A stretch of 14,399 bases of DNA, taken from NCBI GenBank assembly GCA_025355835.1, contig JANXYW010000088.1:1-14399 (forward strand). Reading direction: 5' to 3'. Shown one piece after another: positions 1-6,717 of this stretch (its first letter is position 1; the number at the start of each line of letters is the position of its first letter). Source of the stretch: Chloroflexota bacterium. GTDB lineage: Bacteria > Chloroflexota > Dehalococcoidia > DSTF01 > JACRBR01. The translations under genes and the position numbers were made by a program. Below the pieces are notes generated by a model, which was not told the origin of the DNA, searched no databases, and was given only the letters and a program-made list of their open reading frames with translations.

Positions 1-1242
1 CACCGCATCCGACTTCTCGCCGACAACGTCCGACGACAGCTTCTCGTAGTCGACGCGCGGTACCTCAACGAAGATGTCGATGCGGTCGAGCAGCGGGCCA
101 GAGATGCGCTTCTGATATCGGCTGACCGTCGATTCGGAGCACGAGCATTCTTTCGTGGGATCGCCGTAGTATCCGCACGGGCATGGATTCATCGCAGTGA
201 CGAGCATGAAGTTCGCCGGATACGTGATCGTGCCCTGCGCGCGGGAAATCGTCACCGTGCGATCCTCGAGCGGCTGGCGCATCACCTCGAGTACCTGCTG
301 GCCGAATTCCGGCAGCTCGTCGAGGAAGAGCACGCCGCGATGGCTGAGCGTGATCTCGCCCGGCCGCGGATTGCGTCCGCCGCCGACCAGTCCGGCGTGG
401 CTGATCGTGTGGTGCGGCGCGCGGAACGGCCGGCGCGCGATCAGCGGCATGTCCGACGGCAGCAGCCCCGCGACGGAGTAGATCTTCGTCGCCTCTAGCG
501 TTTCGTCGGCGTTCATCGTCGGCAGGATCGATGGAAGCGCACGGGCCAGCAGCGTTTTCCCGCTGCCGGGCGGTCCGCTCATCATGAGATTATGGCCGCC
601 GGCCGCGGCGACTTCGAATGCGCGCTTGACGTGCTCCTGGCCCTTGATATCGCCGAAGTCGGTGCCTTCCCACCGGATATCCGCAGGCGGCGGCGGTACG
701 CCCGTCGATACCAGTCGTTCGATGGGCCGGGCGCCGGAGAGATGGTTGAGGAGTGACGCCAGCGTCTCGACCGGGTAGACCGCAACGTCGGGGATCAGCG
801 CCGCTTCCGGCGCATCGACGGCTGGCACGTATGCCGTGCGGATGCCGCGTTCGCGGGCGAGGGCGACCATCGGCAGGATGCCCTGCGCGTGACGCACGGC
901 GCCATCAAGCGACAGTTCGCCGAGGAATACGCACTCCGTCACATCGGCGAGCGCCTGTCCGGCGGCGACCATGATGCCGACGGCGATCGGCAGGTCGTAC
1001 GTCGGACCCTCTTTGCGGATGTCTGCTGGCGCGAGGTTCACGATGATGCGGCCGCTTGGGAACGGGAAGCCGGAGTTCTTGATCGCCGACTCGACGCGGT
1101 CTTTTGCCTCTTTCACGGCCGCATCGGGCAGCCCAACCATCGCGAGGCTATTGAGGCCGCGCCGCGAAACGTCGACCTCACACTCGACGATCTCGCCTTC
1201 GAGACCGACAACGGCGCACGACAGGACCTTCGCGAGCGGCAT
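1..1242 (-). CDS. yifB: YifB/ComM family Mg-chelatase-like AAA+ ATPase (C-terminus beyond window)
   Basis: The 414 residues in the window make up most of a protein that is usually about 500 aa long; the C-terminal Mg-chelatase_C part lies off the left edge. The N-terminal part (about residues 1-190) is the ChlI/Lon-protease-like fold, with the family hallmark GLPDAAVKEAKDRV near residue 37. The ATPase core follows, with Walker A GPPGSGKT at 223-230 and Walker B LFLDE ending at D308-E309. The Cys-rich family signature NPCPCGYYGDP lies further downstream. In the family, ComM acts as a hexameric helicase that promotes branch migration during natural transformation; many bacteria keep the gene without proven competence. 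The ATG at 1242 is chosen because the conserved N-terminus (MPLAKVLSCAVVGLEG) begins there. No Shine-Dalgarno is visible, but a promoter ends 9 nt upstream, so the mRNA may be leaderless. Family assignment is secure; the role in this organism is not known. Confidence 0.95.
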   Translation of the reverse strand, partial: MPLAKVLSCAVVGLEGEIVECEVDVSRRGLNSLAMVGLPDAAVKEAKDRVESAIKNSGFPFPSGRIIVNLAPADIRKEGPTYDLPIAVGIMVAAGQALADVTECVFLGELSLDGAVRHAQGILPMVALARERGIRTAYVPAVDAPEAALIPDVAVYPVETLASLLNHLSGARPIERLVSTGVPPPPADIRWEGTDFGDIKGQEHVKRAFEVAAAGGHNLMMSGPPGSGKTLLARALPSILPTMNADETLEATKIYSVAGLLPSDMPLIARRPFRAPHHTISHAGLVGGGRNPRPGEITLSHRGVLFLDELPEFGQQVLEVMRQPLEDRTVTISRAQGTITYPANFMLVTAMNPCPCGYYGDPTKECSCSESTVSRYQKRISGPLLDRIDIFVEVPRVDYEKLSSDVVGEKSDAV

Positions 1243-1251
1243 AGTGGGGTG

Positions 1252-1280
1252 ACTATCTCACACAGAACGGGTGTTCGCAA
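1252..1280 (-). promoter_or_regulatory. Promoter for the YifB-like gene, placed for a near-leaderless mRNA
   Basis: On the minus strand, TTGCGA (1275-1280) and GATAGT (1252-1257) are separated by exactly 17 nt. Each matches the sigma-70 consensus at 4 of 6 positions. The -10 box ends 9 nt before the ATG, so transcription would start within about 3 nt of the start codon. The rest of the 137-bp divergent region (1243-1379) serves the acyl-CoA dehydrogenase; a TAGAAT at 1326-1331 could be its -10, but I see no convincing -35. Confidence 0.5.
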
Positions 1281-1379
1281 GTGGTTTTCTTACCATCCGC
1301 GGTATCTGCTGAGATTAGGCGGGCGTAGAATCTCGGCATCGAGCACGAAACGGCCCGCATCAACTAGAAGGAGCGCGCG

Positions 1380-2576
1380 ATGTCATTCCAGGTACCCGAG
1401 AGCGTCAAGCCCATTCGCGCGAAGGTGCAGCAGTTCATCGAAGAGCGCATCTATCCCGTCGAGCACATCCTTGAGGAGCGCGGCGAGGAGGAGAGCGGCG
1501 TCACGATGCGGCGCCTGATGAATGAGGCGAAGGACGCCGGACTGTGGGCGCTCGGCCATCCCGTCGAAATCGGCGGACAGGGCATGCCGTTCCTCGACTA
1601 CGTCTACGTGACCGAAGTGATCGGCCGGTCCGAGTTCGCGCAGGTGTGTCTCGGCACACACTCGCTGCAAGACTCGATCATGCTCAACCTGCACTCGTCG
1701 CCCGAGTGGCGCGACAAGTACCTGAAGCCGCTCGTCGCGGGCGAGATCTTTCCGAGCTTTGCGATGACGGAGCCTGATGTCGCCAGCTCCGACCCGACGC
1801 AGCTGCAGACGCGCGCGGTGTTGGACGGCGACGACTGGGTAATCAACGGACGCAAGTGGTTCACGACTGGCGCGAATCGCGCCGCGTACACGACGGTGAT
1901 GTGCCGCACTGAGGAAGATGATGTTCCCGCGCACGCCGCCTTCAGCATGATCGTCGTGCCGACGAGCACGCCCGGCTACAACATCATTCGCGAAGTGCCG
2001 GTGATGGGCATGATGGGCGGACACTGCGAAGTCGCGTACGACAACGTGCGCGTGCCGAAGGCGAACCTGCTCGGCCCGCGCGGTCAGGGCTTTTTGATCT
2101 CGCAGCAGCGCCTCGGCCCGGGGCGCATCTTCCACTGCATGCGCTGGCTCGGCCAGGCGCAGCGCGCGTTCGATCTGATGTGCGAGCGCGCGAACTCACG
2201 CGTCGCCTTCGGCTCGACGCTCGGAGAGAAGCAGCAGATCCAGGCGATGATCTTCGAGACGGCGGCGGAGATTCAGTCGAGCCGGCTGCTGACGTTGCAA
2301 GCGGCGCACAAGATGGACGAGGGCGACCCCGCGCGTATCGATATCGGCATCATCAAAGTCGTCGGCGCGAAGATGCTGCACAACACGATCGATCGCGCGA
2401 TTCAGGTGCACGGCGCGCTCGGCGTCACGTCGGATACGCCGCTGGAGCGCATGTACCGGCACGCCCGCTTCGCCCGCATCTACGACGGCCCTGACGAGGT
2501 ACACCGCTCGACCGTCGCGCGGCTGATCCTGCGCGAGTACAGCCGCGGGCGGGGTTGGGACTTCGGCACGCGGTAG
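1380..2576 (+). CDS. Acyl-CoA dehydrogenase, ACAD10/11-like
   Basis: This is a complete 398-aa flavoenzyme of the acyl-CoA dehydrogenase family. It catalyses FAD-dependent alpha,beta-desaturation of an acyl-CoA thioester and passes electrons to electron-transfer flavoprotein. The all-alpha N-terminal domain spans about 1-125. The beta domain has the FAD-contacting FAMTEPDVASSDPT (127-140) and KWFTTGA (159-165). The C-terminal helical domain has QVHGALGVTSDTPL (342-355) and IYDGPDEVHR (367-376). Classical short- and medium-chain enzymes carry Glu at the position of D369; the DGPDEVH form is typical of the ACAD10/11-like branch. The start is well supported by AGAAGGAG at 1366-1373, 6 nt before the ATG. 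Chain length specificity cannot be read from the sequence. The crotonase-like gene at 6714-7577 could act in the same kind of beta-oxidation chemistry, but the two are not in one operon. Confidence 0.93.
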   Translation: MSFQVPESVKPIRAKVQQFIEERIYPVEHILEERGEEESGVTMRRLMNEAKDAGLWALGHPVEIGGQGMPFLDYVYVTEVIGRSEFAQVCLGTHSLQDSIMLNLHSSPEWRDKYLKPLVAGEIFPSFAMTEPDVASSDPTQLQTRAVLDGDDWVINGRKWFTTGANRAAYTTVMCRTEEDDVPAHAAFSMIVVPTSTPGYNIIREVPVMGMMGGHCEVAYDNVRVPKANLLGPRGQGFLISQQRLGPGRIFHCMRWLGQAQRAFDLMCERANSRVAFGSTLGEKQQIQAMIFETAAEIQSSRLLTLQAAHKMDEGDPARIDIGIIKVVGAKMLHNTIDRAIQVHGALGVTSDTPLERMYRHARFARIYDGPDEVHRSTVARLILREYSRGRGWDFGTR

Positions 2577-2600
2577 TTTGGAGCAGGTGATGGTGTTGCT

Positions 2601-3230
2601 ATGAAACCTTGTCAAGAACTGATCGAAATACTACAGCCGGCGTATCAACCGTGCGTGTCGTTCGCGGGGCCTTGCACGCAAGTGCGATGGAACCCATCAG
2701 CGGGTCATGTGCCAAGGGGATTCGCCGGCGGGGCTGGCGATGTGTCCGAGATCGATCTGGTGCTAGTGTTCGCCGAACCCGGAGATCCGCACCCCGGAGA
2801 AACCCACGGGGGCTTGGACAGCGCCTACGACCACGCGATGAAGTCCTTTGGAAGAGGCACCGACCTTTTTCACCGCAACGTTCGGTTGATTCTGAATTCA
2901 TGCTGGCCCGATCTCGACTTCAACGGCCAAATGCGAAAGGCATGGCTAACGGAGTCGGTGCTGTGCTCCGCGGCCAAAGAGGGCGGTTCCGTTCCTGCGG
3001 CTACGTGGAGGGAGTGCGGCCATCGTTACCTTGTAAAGCAACTCAGCTCCGTTCCTGACGCACTGGTGGTTGCTCTCGGCGGCAAGGCCCGCGATCGCCT
3101 TCGATCGATTGGAGTCAGCAACTTTCTGGAAGCTGGATCGGTTGCGCCACCAGGCTGCAATAGGCGCGAAGTTCGTGCGTCGTGGCGGGCTATTCCAGAA
3201 GAGTTGCGTCGACGAGCTGCCCAGACCTAA
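2601..3230 (+). CDS. Uracil-DNA glycosylase superfamily-like protein of unknown function
   Basis: The product is 209 aa and soluble, with no signal peptide or membrane segment. Its layout resembles the UDG superfamily fold: a first strand and loop LVLVFAEPGDPHPGE (53-67, position of the usual GExPG motif), a middle segment WLTESVLCSA (115-124, position of the N-x-vkC segment), a conserved C139 followed by YLVKQL, then the strand and helix ALVVALGGKARDRL (154-167, like the vivaLG..A motif). At the C-terminus, where active enzymes have HPS, it has APPGCNRREVRASW (182-195), so ordinary uracil excision is doubtful. It starts 24 nt after the acyl-CoA dehydrogenase stop, with a weak AGGTG 11 nt before the ATG. 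Codons are visibly less GC-biased than in its neighbours, which suggests transfer. Its stop (TAA 3228-3230) overlaps the stop of the opposing gene. I infer the fold from motif order only; the substrate is unknown. Confidence 0.7.
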   Translation: MKPCQELIEILQPAYQPCVSFAGPCTQVRWNPSAGHVPRGFAGGAGDVSEIDLVLVFAEPGDPHPGETHGGLDSAYDHAMKSFGRGTDLFHRNVRLILNSCWPDLDFNGQMRKAWLTESVLCSAAKEGGSVPAATWRECGHRYLVKQLSSVPDALVVALGGKARDRLRSIGVSNFLEAGSVAPPGCNRREVRASWRAIPEELRRRAAQT

Positions 3231-4081
3231 CCGCGCAAGTACGGTGCGATGCCCGTCGCGGCGATGCGCGTGCGATACACGGCCGTGCGCGCCGTGATGA
3301 ACAGCGTTGAGCCATCTTCGCCCCACGTGCAGTTCGCGGGCAGTTGCGGACAATCGATGATGCCGAGCGGCGTGCCGTCCGGCGCGAAGACCTGCACCGT
3401 GTACGCGCAGACGTAGACGCGGCCGTCGCGGTCGACTTTCATGCCGTCGGGGCGGCCCTCCTCGCGCATTTCGGCGAAGACGCGGCTGTTGCTGAGCGCG
3501 CCGTCTGCCGCGACGTCGAACGCGCGGACGTGGTGGCGCGCGGTGTCCGCGATGTAGAGGGTGCGCTCGTCGGGCGAGAAGGCGAGGCCGTTCGGCTTCT
3601 CGAAGTCGGTCGCGAGTAGAGTCATCGTGCCGTTGGTCGCGATGGTGAAGACGCCGTTGTACGGCAGTTCGCGCGTCTCGTCCGTGACGCCGTACGGCGG
3701 GTCGGTGAAGAAGATGCGGCCGTCGGAGCGCACAACGATGTCGTTGGGGCTGTTCAGCCGTTTGCCGCCGTAGTGCGTCGCGACCGGTTCCACGACGCCG
3801 TCGCGTTCGCGGAATACGCGACGTCCGTCCTGCTCGCAGCCGACAATGCGCATCGCCAGGTCGAGCGTCATGCCGTTCGGGCCGCCGGCGTCCTCGCGAT
3901 GCACGCTGAGCACGCCGTCGCGCCATCGGTGCATGCGGTTGTTCAGCGTATCGCTGAAGAGCAGCGAGCCGTCGGGCAGCCACATCGGTCCTTCCACGAA
4001 ACCGAGGCCTTCGGCGATCGGCTCCCACGGCTCGGACGATACGAGCGCGCTGAGGCCGTTATCGAAGCGGACGGGAGGCAT
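3227..4081 (-). CDS. SMP-30/gluconolactonase/LRE family beta-propeller hydrolase
   Basis: The 284-aa product is a six-bladed beta-propeller of the SMP-30/gluconolactonase family: metal-dependent hydrolases acting on lactones and related esters. The family signature EGPMWLPDGSLLFSD begins at the metal ligand E30. Other expected metal-site and pocket residues are present: N113 (SPNDIVV), N164 (KPNGLAFSPDE) and D212 (RPDGMKVDRDG). The open frame extends upstream to 4321, but that stretch overlaps the preceding gene. The ATG at 4081 is preferred because AGGGAG (4088-4093) sits 6 nt upstream and the conserved N-terminus follows. The gene lies 10 nt after the Eis-like acetyltransferase and is almost certainly co-transcribed with it. 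There is no signal peptide, so the protein is likely cytoplasmic. The actual lactone substrate cannot be deduced. Confidence 0.92.
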   Translation of the reverse strand: MPPVRFDNGLSALVSSEPWEPIAEGLGFVEGPMWLPDGSLLFSDTLNNRMHRWRDGVLSVHREDAGGPNGMTLDLAMRIVGCEQDGRRVFRERDGVVEPVATHYGGKRLNSPNDIVVRSDGRIFFTDPPYGVTDETRELPYNGVFTIATNGTMTLLATDFEKPNGLAFSPDERTLYIADTARHHVRAFDVAADGALSNSRVFAEMREEGRPDGMKVDRDGRVYVCAYTVQVFAPDGTPLGIIDCPQLPANCTWGEDGSTLFITARTAVYRTRIAATGIAPYLRG

Positions 4082-4087
4082 ACGCGG

Positions 4088-4094
4088 CTCCCTA
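4088..4094 (-). promoter_or_regulatory. Shine-Dalgarno merged with upstream stop codon
   Basis: On the minus strand the TAG stop of the acetyltransferase (4092-4094) overlaps AGGGAG (4088-4093), the ribosome binding site of the SMP-30 gene. The spacer to its ATG is 6 nt. This arrangement fits translational coupling and fixes the SMP-30 start at 4081 rather than at the far upstream in-frame ATG. Confidence 0.75.
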
Positions 4095-5318
4095 AAAGTC
4101 GTCCGGGCAGAACGGCGTGAATGATGTCGCGAAGATGTCCGCCAGCGCATCCAGCGCCGACGCATCGTACACGCGGACCGAGCCGACGCGCGCGGCGTCG
4201 ATCGGCTTCGTGTAGCCGTTGTAGATTGGCGCCAGCGCGCAGACATCCATCTCGAGCTGCACCGCTGCATTCGTGTGCTCCGCGCTGATCCGATCGCCGC
4301 TGCAGGTGATGCGCCAAGCACCGGCGTTCCACGGCGCAGATGCGTCGGTCAGCGCGATTGTTGCCGACTTGCCGTCGGCCTGCGGCAGCGCTGGTCGCGC
4401 TGCTATCGCTGCTGGCACATCGACGATCCGAAGCATTGCGCCGAGCCACGCGCCCGGCGGATCGGCGAGGTGAGTCGGCTCGGCGAACGCGTCCGGCAGC
4501 GGCTCGTCGGCGCCGGCGAGCATGATGATGCGCGCGCTGAGGTCGTGGCCGAGCAGGTAGTTCAGGATCGCCGAGTACGCTTCGCCGTCGAGCGCGACCC
4601 AGTCGTCCACGCGCAGGACGATCTCCGGAATCGGCGAACTCGGCGTCGACCGTGTGAACTGATGGTAGACGGCGTAGCCGCGCGGCTCGCCCGCGGCGTT
4701 CGACCAGATCGCCGCGTCGCGCTGGCCCTTCGCGTAGTCGCTGACGACGTGGTGACGCCAGCGACGCTCAGGACGGACGAAACCGCCGTTCCGGGCGGCG
4801 TACTGTTGTGTGTACAGCGCATCGAGCAGCGCCCAGTCGTCCGGTTCGATGCGACGGAAGCTGCCGGGCGGTTGCGGTAGCCGTGTCTTCATCGGCTTCG
4901 GCGGGAACGAGTAGCCGATGATCCGGTTCGCCAGTTCCCAGCCGTATTTGCGGTACAGCGAGTAGTGCGGTGTGTAGAGCGCCGAGAGCGGCTGCCCTGC
5001 GTCGCGCATCGTCGCCAACGATTGCTTGAGCAGCGCACTGACGAAGCCGCCGCGCCGCCGTTCCGGCAAACAGCTCACCGACGCGATGCCGCCGACGGGG
5101 ATCGTTGCGCCGTTGATGTACTGCTCGAACGGAATGATCACCAGTCCGGCCACAAGATCGTCGCCGTCAAACGCGCCGAGGCACCAGTCGCGATCGTAGT
5201 ACGTCGATCGCCGAGCCGCCGACTCCTCGCTGCGGCTCGCGTTGAATGCGTAGTCGGAGATGAAGTGGTGCTTCGCGAATTCGTCGTCGTTTCGAAGCGG
5301 GCGGATCTCTGCTGCCAT
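4092..5318 (-). CDS. Eis-like GNAT family N-acetyltransferase with SCP2-type C-terminal domain
   Basis: From the ATG at 5318 the product is 408 aa, close to mycobacterial Eis. The N-terminal GNAT domain includes the acetyl-CoA pyrophosphate loop RRRGGFVSALL and, after it, LYTPHYSLYRKYGWE, whose tyrosines lie where Eis has its general-acid Tyr. A second GNAT-like domain and a sterol-carrier-like C-terminal domain (IYNGYTKPIDAARVG) follow. The chain ends in Phe, as in Eis, where the C-terminal carboxylate acts as base. Family members acetylate amines of varied substrates, including aminoglycosides for Eis; nothing here fixes the substrate. An ATG at 5354 would add 12 residues rich in Arg. I prefer 5318 because the family N-terminus starts near MAAEIRPL, but neither start has a good Shine-Dalgarno. 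It is the first gene of a pair with the SMP-30-like gene. Confidence 0.9.
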   Translation of the reverse strand: MAAEIRPLRNDDEFAKHHFISDYAFNASRSEESAARRSTYYDRDWCLGAFDGDDLVAGLVIIPFEQYINGATIPVGGIASVSCLPERRRGGFVSALLKQSLATMRDAGQPLSALYTPHYSLYRKYGWELANRIIGYSFPPKPMKTRLPQPPGSFRRIEPDDWALLDALYTQQYAARNGGFVRPERRWRHHVVSDYAKGQRDAAIWSNAAGEPRGYAVYHQFTRSTPSSPIPEIVLRVDDWVALDGEAYSAILNYLLGHDLSARIIMLAGADEPLPDAFAEPTHLADPPGAWLGAMLRIVDVPAAIAARPALPQADGKSATIALTDASAPWNAGAWRITCSGDRISAEHTNAAVQLEMDVCALAPIYNGYTKPIDAARVGSVRVYDASALDALADIFATSFTPFCPDDF

Positions 5319-5373
5319 GCGGCCAGCGTACCGCCTCGTCCGGCGGCGAGCCATCGACTTGCGCGACCTGCGG

Positions 5374-5379
5374 TATAGT
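5374..5379 (+). promoter_or_regulatory. -10 box (TATAGT) of the serine-acetyltransferase-like gene
   Basis: TATAGT ends 7 nt before the GTG start at 5387, so transcription would begin at or next to the start codon. No Shine-Dalgarno is visible, and no good -35 box is found 16-18 nt upstream. The divergent acetyltransferase gene begins at 5318 or 5354, so the whole control region of both genes is at most 68 bp. Confidence 0.4.
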
Positions 5380-5386
5380 CCGCATC

Positions 5387-6043
5387 GTGAAACAACAGGG
5401 ATTGCTGGCCAGTATCCGCGCCGATCTGCTCGCGCACGACCGCTTCGCGATCGGCCCCGGCTGGGTACCCGAGGGCGGCGGCATCGGCGCCTGGTGGTGG
5501 CGATATCGCCGTAACCATCATGCGGCGGGCATCATGATCCTGTATCGCCTGCGCGAATGGTCGCGACGCCGACCGACGGCCTTCCTGCCGTCGCTGTGTG
5601 AACGGATGATGGAGATCCTGCACGGCACGCAGATTTCGCGGCAGGTGAAGCTCGGTGTCGGCGTCTATTTTCCGCACGGCGACGCGCACATCCACGGCGA
5701 GACGACGATCGGCGATTGCGTGATCGTCGGCGTGCACAGCGGCATTGGCCTCCGCGGCAGCTTCTTCGGCGACAGCATGGGCACGAAGGGGCCGACGGTC
5801 GGCGCGTACAGCCGCGTCGGCACGGGGTCGAAACTCCTTGGCGCGATCACGGTTGGCGAACGCGCCGTCATCGGCGCAGGCGCGATCGTGATCGAAGACG
5901 TGCCGGAAGCGGCGACGGTCGTCGGCGTGCCCGCGAAGGTCGTGCGCCAGGGTCCCGTTGGCGACGAGTTGCCGGCCGCGCTCGAGCGCATGCAGCGTCT
6001 CATAGAGATGGCGAAGGAAGCGAAAGACGAGGCAGCCCGCTAG
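5387..6043 (+). CDS. Serine O-acetyltransferase-like hexapeptide-repeat acyltransferase
   Basis: The 218-aa product starts at a GTG. Residues 1-80 are an alpha-helical region with several Trp and Arg residues, and about 84-186 form a left-handed beta-helix of hexapeptide repeats ending in the typical GVPAKVV (180-186). The layout is that of CysE/serine acetyltransferase, which uses acetyl-CoA to make O-acetylserine for cysteine synthesis. Two catalytic regions differ from CysE. The Asp-His dyad is replaced by P96-H97 in FPHGDAHIHGE, and the RHPKI segment with the second active-site His reads KGPTV (134-138), giving G135 at the His position. A short Lys/Glu-rich helix ends the protein. It may therefore be a related sugar or amine acyltransferase. 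No cysteine-synthase gene is adjacent. The stop TAG (6041-6043) overlaps the opposing stop. Confidence 0.82.
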   Translation: MKQQGLLASIRADLLAHDRFAIGPGWVPEGGGIGAWWWRYRRNHHAAGIMILYRLREWSRRRPTAFLPSLCERMMEILHGTQISRQVKLGVGVYFPHGDAHIHGETTIGDCVIVGVHSGIGLRGSFFGDSMGTKGPTVGAYSRVGTGSKLLGAITVGERAVIGAGAIVIEDVPEAATVVGVPAKVVRQGPVGDELPAALERMQRLIEMAKEAKDEAAR

Positions 6044-6717
6044 GGCAGCGGGCCCGTCAGCGACGCCCGCTGCGAGACTTCGATCCAGTTGCCGTCCGGA
6101 TCGCGCACGAACGACACACGTGCCGTCGAACCGAGCGTGACGGGCGCCCGTCCCTCGTCGCCGCCGCGCTCCACAATGCCGCAGTGCTCCGCGTCGACGT
6201 CGAACACCTGCACGGTGAGATAGCGATATCCGGGTGCGCGCATCGGCTCTGTGCGCACTGTCGCCGCATACTGCTCAACTGTCACGAGCGAGTCACCGCA
6301 GCGGAAGGTGTTCGTATCGATCTCGTCGAACTGCATCGCCTTCGCGAAGAAGCGGCAGAAATCGTCCGCATTGCGAACAGCCATCCGCACGCGGATGCCT
6401 GTGACGCCTTCGAAGCCCGATGGCGCGAGGACGACGCGGTTGCCATCCGGGTCGACGAGCGATTGCGGGGCTGCCATGCCATCGCGCACGATCGTCAGCT
6501 CGCGATATCCGCTCGGTGGCGCATCGTTGATTGGATCGCGGGCGGCGTTCAGTTTCAGCACGGAGCCGTTCATGGCGTGCCGGTGCTGGCGCACACCGCC
6601 GCCCAGCGGCAGCGTCTCCTCGAACGGCAGCCCGACGTCGTGCTGCCAGAAGTCGAGCATCGCCTGCTCGTTGTTCGTGAACAACCCGACATCGATGTGC
6701 TGCTTGGCGAGCTTCAT
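6040..6717 (-). CDS. Two-domain VOC (glyoxalase/bleomycin-resistance fold) protein
   Basis: The 225-aa product carries two vicinal-oxygen-chelate modules, about residues 5-97 and 106-216. The first begins with KQHIDVGLF (H7 is a candidate metal ligand) and ends in LVDPDGNRVVL; the second ends in FVRDPDGNWIEV with E213 at the usual ligand position. VOC proteins include glyoxalases, dioxygenases, methylmalonyl-CoA epimerases and antibiotic-binding proteins; the sequence does not single one out. The ATG at 6717 overlaps the TGA of the crotonase gene as ATGA, which fixes the start and shows coupled translation. An in-frame ATG at 6741 exists but lies inside that gene. The coupling suggests action on a product or substrate of the crotonase enzyme, for example a CoA thioester; this is inference. 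Confidence 0.88.
   Translation of the reverse strand: MKLAKQHIDVGLFTNNEQAMLDFWQHDVGLPFEETLPLGGGVRQHRHAMNGSVLKLNAARDPINDAPPSGYRELTIVRDGMAAPQSLVDPDGNRVVLAPSGFEGVTGIRVRMAVRNADDFCRFFAKAMQFDEIDTNTFRCGDSLVTVEQYAATVRTEPMRAPGYRYLTVQVFDVDAEHCGIVERGGDEGRAPVTLGSTARVSFVRDPDGNWIEVSQRASLTGPLP
6714..6717 (-). promoter_or_regulatory. ATGA stop/start overlap coupling crotonase and VOC genes
   Basis: The minus strand reads ATGA: the ATG (6717-6715) opens the VOC protein and the TGA (6716-6714) closes the crotonase gene. Such overlaps normally mean that ribosomes terminate and restart on the next gene, giving linked expression. Confidence 0.85.

Noticed and set aside
4082..4321. N-terminal extension of the SMP-30 gene by 80 codons
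   Set aside because: It overlaps the C-terminal coding part of the acetyltransferase in another frame, is rich in Arg and Ser, and the ATG at 4081 has its own Shine-Dalgarno.
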